A DNA stretch of 64,000 nucleotides from Anaerolineae bacterium (GTDB taxonomy: Bacteria > Chloroflexota > Anaerolineae > Aggregatilineales > Phototrophicaceae). Of the stretch, positions 53,713 through 61,576 are shown one piece after another; positions within the stretch are counted from its first letter, which is position 1, and each line of letters opens with the position of its first letter. The position numbers were made by a program, and so were the translations under genes. The DNA is taken from contig JAJEFB010000041.1 in NCBI GenBank assembly GCA_022820665.1, forward strand, positions 1 to 64,000. The letters run 5' to 3'. Under the pieces are notes generated by a model. That model was given only the letters and a program-made list of their open reading frames with translations, was not told the DNA's origin and ran no database searches.

Positions 53713-54897
53713 ATGTTTCGGAAATTGATACTTGCGCTTGCCCTGATCCTGTTGACCGTTCCGCTGGGCTTGCTGGCCGATAGCGAGAAACCGACCATCG
53801 CCTTCTTGCGTTACCGACATTCCAGCGGAAGCAATGTTACCGTGAATGGAATCTGGGATATGTTTCAGGCTTATGGTTTGATAAGCAGAGAAGAACGCGA
53901 TGCGGTGAATGTTGAGGAAGACATTGAAGGCGAGCATATCAACGTCTTCTTCAGCAATGCCGGCGGTGATGTGCCAACCGCCAATATCATGGTCGAAGAA
54001 GCGCTGGACCGCGGCGCGGATGTCATGCTCACTGTATCGACGCCGGTATCGATCATTGCCGCAAACGCCATTCGAGAAATGGACAACCCGCCGCTCATGT
54101 TCTTCAGCCTGGTATCGACGCCCTATACCGGCGGGATTGCCAGTTCGCCCTGTATCAAACCAGACTATATCGCAGGAACTCATGTTCGCCAGCCTTACGA
54201 GTTGATTGTTCCTCTCGTGCAGGTACAAGATCCTGATATCACTAAAATCGGCACGTTCGTCAACCGGGCGGAGACCAATAGCGTCGACGGTTCAGCCCAA
54301 ATCGTCGCGGTAGCTGAGGACTTGGGGTTGAGCGTCGAAGTTGCCGCGATTGTCGAAGAGGCCGACATTCCAATTGCTACGCAATCGCTCCTCGACAAAG
54401 ACGTTCAAGCGATTGTCTACGCGGGCGCTTATCTCGAGTCCTTTGGCGTATCTTCAATGGCTACGGTCACGCGAGATTACGGCGTACCTACATATGGTCC
54501 CCCCATGAACATGGCTGTTGACCGTGGCGGGACAGTAGGAGCTGGCTTCAAGGACTACTATCGCGAAGGCATTATTGTCGCGCGGATGCTGATCGGTCAT
54601 CTCAACGGCACACTTGACATTAGTACGATTGGTATCAATTCCACGCCAAGTCTCGGCGTCGCGTTGAATCTGGACGCAGCGGAAGAAGCCGGCATCGAGA
54701 TTTCCGAAGAATTGCTGACGCTGGCGGAATACATCATCGAAGACGGAAAACCAACCGATATCTCGGTGTCGCCCAGTCTTCCAGAGATGACGCTGGAAGA
54801 GCGTATGGCGGAAGACGCGGCTTTCCTGGCGGCACTTGAGTGCACGCCGGAGCGAATCGCCGCGGAACAAGCCGAATTGGATGCCGCGGGGGAGTAG
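53713..54897 (+). CDS. ABC_sub_bind family solute-binding protein, paralogue 4
   Basis: 394 residues, resuming the array after the minus-strand block. The signal peptide is MFRKLILALALILLTVPLG with cleavage near LLA-D; no lipobox. Blocks: KPTIAFLRYRHS, LDRGADVMLTVSTPVSIIA, SSPCIKPDYIAGTH, YREGIIVARMLIGHLNGTLD, tail LEERMAEDAAFLAALECTPE. The start at 53713 is chosen because GGAGG stands nine bases upstream; an in-frame ATG at 53668 has no such site. It is most similar to paralogue 5 (same signal peptide and tail). Confidence 0.88.
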   Translation: MFRKLILALALILLTVPLGLLADSEKPTIAFLRYRHSSGSNVTVNGIWDMFQAYGLISREERDAVNVEEDIEGEHINVFFSNAGGDVPTANIMVEEALDRGADVMLTVSTPVSIIAANAIREMDNPPLMFFSLVSTPYTGGIASSPCIKPDYIAGTHVRQPYELIVPLVQVQDPDITKIGTFVNRAETNSVDGSAQIVAVAEDLGLSVEVAAIVEEADIPIATQSLLDKDVQAIVYAGAYLESFGVSSMATVTRDYGVPTYGPPMNMAVDRGGTVGAGFKDYYREGIIVARMLIGHLNGTLDISTIGINSTPSLGVALNLDAAEEAGIEISEELLTLAEYIIEDGKPTDISVSPSLPEMTLEERMAEDAAFLAALECTPERIAAEQAELDAAGE

Positions 54898-54928
54898 GCG
54901 ACTCATTCCGTCGAGTCATTCCGAATTT

Positions 54929-54972
54929 ATGAAGAGAGCGGACGCTGTGGTCCGCTCTCTTCATAGATTTTC
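54929..54972 (+). terminator. Intrinsic terminator after paralogue 4
   Basis: A perfect 15-base stem: ATGAAGAGAGCGGAC (54929-54943) and GTCCGCTCTCTTCAT (54950-54964) with a six-base loop, followed by AGATTTTCTT. Confidence 0.8.
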
Positions 54973-55071
54973 TTCACATGCCCGATAGATTAATGCCAAG
55001 CCCGCCGCAAGAACGAATCATTTACTTGAATTTTTTTGAAATTCCTAATAACCGCGCATAAATGAATATGC

Positions 55072-55077
55072 TATAAT
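55072..55077 (+). promoter_or_regulatory. -10 box of paralogue 5
   Basis: TATAAT lies 36 bases before the ATG at 55114, in an AT-rich stretch after the terminator. The -35 is not clear. It supports separate transcription of this copy. Confidence 0.5.
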
Positions 55078-55113
55078 CTTCGACAAGTTCCCATGCATCA
55101 AGGAGATATCAAG

Positions 55114-56295
55114 ATGTTTCGCAAATGGATACTTGCGTTTACCCTGTTACTGTTTACGGTTCCACTGGGCTTGCTGGCCGATAATGATAAACCTACCATC
55201 GCCTTCCTGCGATATCGGTCCACCGGCACGGAGGATATCACCAAACCCGGCATATGGGATGTCTTGCAGGCTCACGAGCTGATTTCGCAATCCGAGCGGG
55301 AATTGCTAGATGAGAATCTGGATCTGAACGGCGAGCACATCAACGTCTTTTGGCTGGACGCGGCGAGCGACGTCACTAACGTGAATGCGATGGTGGAGAA
55401 GACGCTGGATCGCGGCGCCGACATTCTTTTGACTTTTTCAACGCCGGTCACACAGATCACCGCAAACATCACCAAAGAGATGGACGACCCGCCGGTTTTG
55501 CTCTTCGCCATCGTCAGCGCTCCCTATTCCGCCGGCATCGCCGATTCCCCTTGCATCAAGATGCCGCATGTCACCGGCACGCACATGTCGATTCCTTACG
55601 AGCAATTTGTGGCGCTGTCCAAGGTCCAACAGCCCGATATTCAGAGCATTGGCACCATAGTCGATCCGGCGCAAACGCAAAGCGTTTATGGCGTGAGTCG
55701 GATCACTGAATTCGCAGAAGCGCTCGGCTTGACCGTTGAAGTCGCCTCGATTGCATCCGCGGCTGACCTGCCCCAGGCGACAGCCAGTTTGGCCGACAAG
55801 GGCGTTGAAATGGTGATGATCGGCGCAGGTTATACCGAGTCGAGGGGTATACCGGCGGTCCTTGGCGTAGCGAAAGACTACGGTATTCCGGTCTTCGGCG
55901 TGTCCCCTCGCTTCATTTATCATGGCGCGGTGGTCGGCGCGGGCTTCGATGACTTCTACGGCGAAGGCGTGACTGTGGGGCGGATGATCGCCGCTCATAT
56001 TGACGGCACGCTGGATATCAGCACAACCGCTATCAGCTCCAGAGTGGACATCGGCGTGGCCGTCAATCTCGATACTGCCGAGGAATTCGGGATTACAGTT
56101 GCCGATTCCATATTGGATTCAGCCGTCATGGTGATTGAGGGCGGAGAGCTCAATGTACTCAGCGAGCCGCCCAGCTTGCCGGAGATGACGCTGGAAGAGC
56201 GCAAGGCGGATGACGCCGCATTCCTGGCAGAGCTCGAGTGCACGCCGGAGCGTATCGCCGAAGAAGAAGCGACGCTGGGAACGGCTCGGGACTAG
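55114..56295 (+). CDS. ABC_sub_bind family solute-binding protein, paralogue 5
   Basis: 393 residues. The signal peptide begins MFRKWILAFTLLLFTVPLG and closely matches paralogue 4. Blocks: KPTIAFLRYRST, LDRGADILLTFSTPVTQIT, DSPCIKMPHVTGTH, YGEGVTVGRMIAAHIDGTLD and the tail LEERKADDAAFLAELECTPE. AAGGAGAT precedes the ATG at 55114; the in-frame ATG at 55093 lacks a site. The final residues (EEEATLGTARD) are the most diverged tail of the set. Confidence 0.88.
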   Translation: MFRKWILAFTLLLFTVPLGLLADNDKPTIAFLRYRSTGTEDITKPGIWDVLQAHELISQSERELLDENLDLNGEHINVFWLDAASDVTNVNAMVEKTLDRGADILLTFSTPVTQITANITKEMDDPPVLLFAIVSAPYSAGIADSPCIKMPHVTGTHMSIPYEQFVALSKVQQPDIQSIGTIVDPAQTQSVYGVSRITEFAEALGLTVEVASIASAADLPQATASLADKGVEMVMIGAGYTESRGIPAVLGVAKDYGIPVFGVSPRFIYHGAVVGAGFDDFYGEGVTVGRMIAAHIDGTLDISTTAISSRVDIGVAVNLDTAEEFGITVADSILDSAVMVIEGGELNVLSEPPSLPEMTLEERKADDAAFLAELECTPERIAEEEATLGTARD

Positions 56296-56328
56296 CCGTC
56301 GCAGTCGCTAACCTCAGGAAGCAACAAA

Positions 56329-56358
56329 GGGCGGTTGACAGCAACCGCCCTGTTACTT
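56329..56358 (+). terminator. Intrinsic terminator after paralogue 5
   Basis: GGGCGGTTG (56329-56337), four-base loop, CAACCGCCC (56342-56350), then TGTTACTT. Confidence 0.75.
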
Positions 56359-56425
56359 TGTGACTGAGCATTTAACAGGACGACCCGATAATGTCCCAGG
56401 AATATATATTGTTAGGAGAATGCCG

Positions 56426-57751
56426 ATGACGGTCAAGAGCCTGCTGCTCATCACTGTTTTATCATGGCTGATTGCGCCTTGGTCAGCGGCGGGGGCGGGC
56501 GGCAAGCCAACCATTGCGATGTTGCGTTTGGGCGATTTCGCTTCGGTCGTTGTAACAGAAAACGCCATCCTGGATGCGCTGCAAGCGCGTGGTTTCATCA
56601 ATGCGGAAGAACGCGCCCTGACGGCTCAGCGTCAGGACCTGCAAGGCGAAAACCTCAACATCATCTGGGGGAATGCCGGCTTTGATTTGTCTCTTGTGCC
56701 CATCATGATTGACAATGCCATTGATCAAGACGCGGATGTCCTGCTCACGACAACAACAATGGTCACCCAAGCCGCTGTGGATACCACACTGGATATGGAT
56801 GACCCGCCAGCCGTCCTGTTTACGAGCGTCGCCACCCCCTATTATGCCGGGATCGCCGACGCGCCCTGCATCAAACCCGATCATGTTACCGGCTTCCAGG
56901 TGCCGGTTCCTTATGAAGAGATTGTCCCAATGCTGCTGTCGCACAACCCTGATCTGAAGACCATCGGCGCCATATTCCAGTCGACCAGTTTGCCCGGCGC
57001 CTTCGGCGCCAAAAGCATAGAGCAAATCGCTGAAGCCCTGGGGCTGGCTGTCGAAACCAGCGCGATTGCCGCGCTGCCGGATCTGCGCGCCGCGACGCAA
57101 GGGCTCATCAACAAAGGCGTAGAAGCCATTCTGCTGCCAGCGGACAATAACATGAGCTTGGGATTGCCCATCATCGCAGGCATTGCCTTGGAAAATAACA
57201 TTCCGGTGTACTATTCCGTTTCCGGCGGCGTTGCTTTGGGCGCGACCTTCGGCATCGGCGGTTACCGCCATTATCAAGAAGGCGTCGACGCGGGCCGTGT
57301 GCTGGCGGCATACTTGAACGGCGATATTGATTTCGCGACTACCGGCATCAGCTCCATCGACGGTCTCGCGGTTGGCATGAATGTGGATTTGGCTCGCGCC
57401 GGGAACATCGAGATTTCCGACGAGTTGCTGGCTATGGCGGACCTGGCGGTCGCGGGCAATATGCTTCAGCTATCGCCGCGACTGCTCGAAGACTACTTCA
57501 GCGGCTTGGATCCGGCCGCAGTGCCCGGCATCATGCAAACAGCGGCTGCGGCTCTCCCCGATGTCGAATTTGTGGACGGCAAACTGCAGCTGCCGGTGGA
57601 CATGCTTGATTGGATAGTGGAAGCAGCGACGGTTTTCTTGGCCTCGAGTGGCGGCGGCAGCCCGGACGATACCGCATTCCTCGAAAGCCTGCATTGCAGT
57701 CCGGCGATGATCGCCGAGCAGCAGGCCGCGCTGGACGCCGCCAGCGAATAG
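56426..57751 (+). CDS. ABC_sub_bind family solute-binding protein, paralogue 6 (long tail)
   Basis: 441 residues, about 45 longer than its paralogues. The extra length lies between the binding domain and the conserved end: LQLSPRLLEDYFSGLDPAAV to DWIVEAATVFLAS (about residues 340-405), where others have a short linker. The core keeps KPTIAMLRLGDF, DAPCIKPDHVTGF and NKGVEAILLPADNN, and the end keeps LESLHCSPAMIAEQQAALDA. The start at 56426 has AGGAGA at proper distance; the ATG at 56420 would be too close to it. No lipobox is seen. Confidence 0.86.
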   Translation: MTVKSLLLITVLSWLIAPWSAAGAGGKPTIAMLRLGDFASVVVTENAILDALQARGFINAEERALTAQRQDLQGENLNIIWGNAGFDLSLVPIMIDNAIDQDADVLLTTTTMVTQAAVDTTLDMDDPPAVLFTSVATPYYAGIADAPCIKPDHVTGFQVPVPYEEIVPMLLSHNPDLKTIGAIFQSTSLPGAFGAKSIEQIAEALGLAVETSAIAALPDLRAATQGLINKGVEAILLPADNNMSLGLPIIAGIALENNIPVYYSVSGGVALGATFGIGGYRHYQEGVDAGRVLAAYLNGDIDFATTGISSIDGLAVGMNVDLARAGNIEISDELLAMADLAVAGNMLQLSPRLLEDYFSGLDPAAVPGIMQTAAAALPDVEFVDGKLQLPVDMLDWIVEAATVFLASSGGGSPDDTAFLESLHCSPAMIAEQQAALDAASE

Positions 57752-57776
57752 CGTCACAGCAAGCGCATAACCGTGA

Positions 57777-57816
57777 ATCGAGGGCGGTCGCTGCCGATCC
57801 GCCCTCGATTTGTTTC
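57777..57816 (+). terminator. Intrinsic terminator after paralogue 6
   Basis: ATCGAGGGCGG (57777-57787) and CCGCCCTCGAT (57799-57809), a perfect 11-base stem, followed by TTGTTTC. Confidence 0.78.
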
Positions 57817-57909
57817 CCGGCTGGTCAACAATTTGAGTCATCAACCAGCATTGTGTAAAATGGAATCGGCTATACTGTTGGAATACATATTGCTAACGCG
57901 AGGTTACAA

Positions 57910-59112
57910 ATGGTTCAAAGATTCCTGCTCCTAATTGCGGTATTGGCATTCAGTGTAAGTCCGGCGCTCAGGGCGCAAGATGATGAAAAGCCCACGATCG
58001 CCATTCTGTCTTTGGGGTATCATTCCAACGTCAACCTGTCGGTCAAGGGCACGCTCGATATGCTGCAAGCCTATGGCTATATTGATCAAGAGGAGCGCGC
58101 TGTATTAGACCAGCGGCAAGACCTCGAGGGCGAAGGCATCAATATCATCTGGGGCGATGCCGCTTACGACATCGGCTTCGCGAATCTCATGGTGCGCGAC
58201 GCCTTGGATAGAGACCCTGATGCCTTGATAACAATTACCACGCCAGTGGCGCAAATTGCCGCCAACGCCACCCTGGATATGGAAGACCCGCCAGTTGTGA
58301 TCTTCAACGTTGTGTCCAATCCTTATGCCGCCGGCATCGCCGACGCGCCCTGCATCAAACCCGCGCACATCTCCGGTTCTCAGTTTCTGGCGCCTTATGA
58401 TCGCATTGTCCCCCTGATGCTTCTGCAAAACCCCGATATGCAAGTGGTAGGCACGATCTTCACCTCCAATGAACCCAGTGGCATCTTTGGCGCGAGTCAA
58501 ATCTCGGCCATTGGGGAGTCGCTGGGATTGCAGGTCGAAAGCGCCTCCATCGTATCGACGGCGGATTTGACCATTGCGGCAGAAGGACTGGTCAGCAAAG
58601 GCATAGAAGCCTTCATTCTCCCCACAGAAGCCACCGTAGCCGCTGGCTTGCCAACCATCATACAAGTGGCGAACGAACATGGCCTTCCGGTCATGTATAC
58701 CGCAGGGAATGCCGTCTATCGCGGCGCGACGATCGGCGCTGGCGTCTACAGCTACTTCAAGGAAGGCGTCATTGCAGCGCGGATGCTGATCGCGCATTGG
58801 GAGGGCGCAATCGACATTGCTACCGCCGGCATCAATTTGCAAAACGACCTGAGCGTGGGCATCAATCTGGATGTGGCGGCCGCTCAGGAAACTGAGATTT
58901 CGCAAGAATTGTTGGCGGCGGCGGACTTCGTGATAGAAGATGGGCAGAGCAGCGAAGGCGTGACCCCCGGGCTACCCGAGGTGAATCCTTACCTGGAAGA
59001 AATGACGCTGGAAGAGCGTCGGGCTATGGACGCGGAATTCCTGGCGGAACGGCATTGCAGTCCGGAGCGTATCGCCGAGGAACAAGCCGCGCTGGACGCG
59101 GCGAGTGAATAA
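57910..59112 (+). CDS. ABC_sub_bind family solute-binding protein, paralogue 7
   Basis: 400 residues. The signal peptide ends LRA-QD near residue 22. Blocks: KPTIAILSLGYHS, LDRDPDALITITTPVAQIA, DAPCIKPAHISGSQ, FKEGVIAARMLIAHWEGAID and the tail LEERRAMDAEFLAERHCSPE. The cysteine pair is kept. The ATG at 57910 follows GAGGTTACAA. It is the last member of the array and is followed by its own terminator. Confidence 0.88.
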   Translation: MVQRFLLLIAVLAFSVSPALRAQDDEKPTIAILSLGYHSNVNLSVKGTLDMLQAYGYIDQEERAVLDQRQDLEGEGINIIWGDAAYDIGFANLMVRDALDRDPDALITITTPVAQIAANATLDMEDPPVVIFNVVSNPYAAGIADAPCIKPAHISGSQFLAPYDRIVPLMLLQNPDMQVVGTIFTSNEPSGIFGASQISAIGESLGLQVESASIVSTADLTIAAEGLVSKGIEAFILPTEATVAAGLPTIIQVANEHGLPVMYTAGNAVYRGATIGAGVYSYFKEGVIAARMLIAHWEGAIDIATAGINLQNDLSVGINLDVAAAQETEISQELLAAADFVIEDGQSSEGVTPGLPEVNPYLEEMTLEERRAMDAEFLAERHCSPERIAEEQAALDAASE

Positions 59113-59132
59113 GTATCACCAGTTCCAATTCG

Positions 59133-59168
59133 GAGGGCGATTGATGGGAATCGCCCTCTATTTGTTTC
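59133..59168 (+). terminator. Intrinsic terminator after paralogue 7
   Basis: GAGGGCGATT (59133-59142), six-base loop, AATCGCCCTC (59149-59158), then TATTTGTTT. Confidence 0.78.
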
Positions 59169-59219
59169 CGCGCGATGGTGCTAGATTTGAGCGAATGACA
59201 AAGCGTGGGGGGATACAAG

Positions 59220-60275
59220 ATGCAAGTCGCGCGCCTACATGGACCGAAGGACATCCGCCTTGGCTCAGAACCCGCGCCGCCCGCGCCCGGCAATGGCGAG
59301 GCGCTGCTCAAAATCCGGAGCGTCGGCGTCTGCGGCAGCGACCTGCACATGTACGAGGCCGGGCGCATCGGCTACACGGACATCACGGAACCCTTCATCC
59401 TCGGTCACGAATTCATGGGCGAGATCATTGCGCTTGGTCCCGACGCCCTGAACGGCGAGCATCAGCCGCTGCAAGTTGGGCAGCGCGTGGCCGTGGAGCC
59501 GGCTGTGCCCTGTTGGCGCTGCGAATTGTGCGAGCATGGCCATCCCAATCTTTGCCCAAACCATTATTTCTACGGCCTCTTCCCCGATGACGGCGCGCTG
59601 CGCGAGCGGATGATCGTCAGCGCCAGGAATTGCTTCCCCATGCCCGATTCGCTCAGCGACGATGCCGGTCCCCTGCTGGAAACCCTGGGCGTTGCCATCC
59701 ATGCTATCGACTTGAGCAAGATTCGCATCGGGCATAGCGTGGCCGTGATTGGCGTCGGACCCGTCGGCTTGCTCATCATGCGGCTGGCGCTGCTGGCTGG
59801 CGCCGCGCGCGTCATCGCCTTTGACAAGCTGGACTGGCGCCTGCAAAAAGCCTGTGACTGGGGCGCGACGGGAGCCTTCAATGTCGACCGGCAGGATCCA
59901 GTAGCCGCAATCATGGACGTGACGGACGGCCGCGGCGTCGATGTGGCAATCGAAGCGGCTTGGGCGGATCACAGCGTACAGCAAGCGGCCGATATGGCGC
60001 GCTATGGCGGGCGGCTGGTGCTGGTCGGCATACCGCCGGACGATCAATTGCGGTTGAAACACTCTGTGGCGCGGCGCAAGGGCTTGACTATCATCATGTC
60101 GCGGCGCATGAAGCATACCTATCCGCGCGCGATTGAGCTAGCGACTTCGGGCAAGGTCAAGTTGGACGAGCTGGTGTCGCATCGCTTCGATCTGGCGGAG
60201 ACGGCGGGGGCTTACGCCAGCAACGCGGCTTATGAGGATGGCGTCAATAAGGTGGTGCTGCGGGTTGGGTGTTAG
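59220..60275 (+). CDS. Zinc-dependent alcohol dehydrogenase (sorbitol/threonine dehydrogenase type)
   Basis: A 351-residue MDR-family dehydrogenase. The catalytic zinc site starts with VGVCGSDLHMYE near residue 38 and GHEFMGEI near residue 64; the structural zinc lobe is CWRCELCEHGHPNLC near residues 96-110 with four cysteines. The nucleotide site is VIGVGPVGLLIMRLA near residue 177. It oxidises a secondary alcohol such as a polyol, or L-threonine, with NAD in the cytosol. The start is the ATG at 59220; the in-frame codon at 59205 is less likely. It ends with a four-base overlap with the convergent Uma2 gene. Confidence 0.9.
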   Translation: MQVARLHGPKDIRLGSEPAPPAPGNGEALLKIRSVGVCGSDLHMYEAGRIGYTDITEPFILGHEFMGEIIALGPDALNGEHQPLQVGQRVAVEPAVPCWRCELCEHGHPNLCPNHYFYGLFPDDGALRERMIVSARNCFPMPDSLSDDAGPLLETLGVAIHAIDLSKIRIGHSVAVIGVGPVGLLIMRLALLAGAARVIAFDKLDWRLQKACDWGATGAFNVDRQDPVAAIMDVTDGRGVDVAIEAAWADHSVQQAADMARYGGRLVLVGIPPDDQLRLKHSVARRKGLTIIMSRRMKHTYPRAIELATSGKVKLDELVSHRFDLAETAGAYASNAAYEDGVNKVVLRVGC

Positions 60276-60853
60276 CTAGTTGCCGGGGCGGGGAAGATCT
60301 CGCGCACGGGGATTTCCAAGCCAGGCAGGACATCGCGGCCGGAGAGGGTGTCGTCGCCCTCTAGCGTGGTGGCGCCAGACTGACTGTGGACATCCACAGT
60401 GCGCGTTGACGGATAGACAATCCAAACCAGCGCCGTGCCTGCCGCTAGCAGCTGCCGAATTTTGTGGTGAATATCCGCCGCATCGTTGCTGGGCGAGATG
60501 ACTTCCACGGCAAGATCCGGCGCCATATCCAACAATTGGTCAGGAAGCGCGGCAGGAACTCTTGCGCCACGAATAAATGCGATATCCAAACCGCGGACGG
60601 TATCTCTTCCGTCGGGATTGCGTTCCAAGACGAAGCCCGTTTCTGACGCGGTGACGACGCCAAGCCTGTTGTCGACGACATAGTTCCCAATCTTGAGGCT
60701 TAAGAGAAATGTTATCTGCCCGTGCAGTCCGGTTGGTTTTGGCATCTTGACGATTTCCCCTTCCACGAGCTCGACAATGCGGTCGCCGTATTCCGGGCTG
60801 CCGACGATCTTGAGGAATCCCTCCGCGCTGATGACCTGCCGTTCCATGACCAT
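60272..60853 (-). CDS. Uma2 family (DUF820) endonuclease-fold protein
   Basis: A 193-residue Uma2/DUF820 protein of the PD-(D/E)xK fold: YGDRIVELVEGEIVKMP near residue 18, HGQITFLLSLKIGNYV near residue 42, the core DIAFIRG and PDLAVEVISPSN near residue 115 (Asp and Glu of the fold), and VWIVYPSTRTVDV. The function is unknown; these genes are numerous in Cyanobacteria and Chloroflexota, to my memory. Starts at 60853 or 60847 are both possible. It stands alone between metabolic genes. Confidence 0.87.
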   Translation of the reverse strand: MVMERQVISAEGFLKIVGSPEYGDRIVELVEGEIVKMPKPTGLHGQITFLLSLKIGNYVVDNRLGVVTASETGFVLERNPDGRDTVRGLDIAFIRGARVPAALPDQLLDMAPDLAVEVISPSNDAADIHHKIRQLLAAGTALVWIVYPSTRTVDVHSQSGATTLEGDDTLSGRDVLPGLEIPVREIFPAPATS

Positions 60854-61051
60854 GGCGATTTCCGCCTTTCGTCCTTGTCTTGGGTAAGTCCATTTTAACA
60901 AACTGCCCTGCGGAAACAAACTGCTTGAAGAATCCGGAAGGAGTTAGAAAAGGCAATTCACAGAATACTCACAACAGCCTAAATGCACAGAATTCGTAAT
61001 TTCATCGGAAGTCATTTATGATTGGAGTGAGCGCAATCGGGGAGGCAAGAG

Positions 61052-61507
61052 ATGCACATTGAAGGCAGTTACGAATTTGAATTTGAGCGCGAACTGGTCT
61101 GGGAAGTCTTGATGGACATCGACGTCCTCGGCAGCATCATTCCGGGCTCGAAGGGCTTGGAAGAGATCGGCGAGAACAAGTATCAGAGCAAATTGTCCGT
61201 TCGCGTGGGACCGGTCAATGGCAAGTTCGAATCCAGTTTTGAATTGGCGGATGTCAATGCGCCGGAAAGTTACCGCCTGATCGTCGAGGGCAAGGGACCC
61301 GCGGGTCATGTCACCGGCGAGGGAGAAATCCGCTTGGCGCAAGCGAACGGAACGACCGTGATGCACTATGCCGGCGACGCCCGTATCGGCGGAAAGATCG
61401 CCGCTGTGGGGCAGCGCCTGCTGGATGTGGCCGCCAAACAAATCACCAAGCAAGCGCTGAAGAAATTATCCAGGCAGATCGAGGCGCGGCTGGAGACGGC
61501 GGGATGA
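61052..61507 (+). CDS. CoxG-like SRPBCC domain protein
   Basis: A 151-residue SRPBCC-fold protein of the carbon monoxide dehydrogenase subunit G type. Family blocks: VWEVLMDIDVLGSIIPGSKGLE at residues 16-36 (partial), GKFESSFELADVNAPESYRL near residue 58, and HYAGDARIGGKIAAVGQRLL near residue 110. No CO dehydrogenase genes are nearby; such homologues often sit beside FAD-linked oxidases as here. It may bind a hydrophobic ligand or recruit an enzyme to the membrane. GGGGAGG is found before the ATG. GlcD starts 69 bases downstream. Confidence 0.85.
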   Translation: MHIEGSYEFEFERELVWEVLMDIDVLGSIIPGSKGLEEIGENKYQSKLSVRVGPVNGKFESSFELADVNAPESYRLIVEGKGPAGHVTGEGEIRLAQANGTTVMHYAGDARIGGKIAAVGQRLLDVAAKQITKQALKKLSRQIEARLETAG

Positions 61508-61576
61508 GCGGTCAACCCCCCATCCCCTAGCCCCTTCCCCCACAAGGAGGGAAGGGGAATTGGTCTGTATTGACAA

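Noticed and set aside
60272-60853. Uma2 gene as a transposon-associated or restriction gene
   Set aside because: No mobile-element ends or methylase nearby; kept only as a family assignment.
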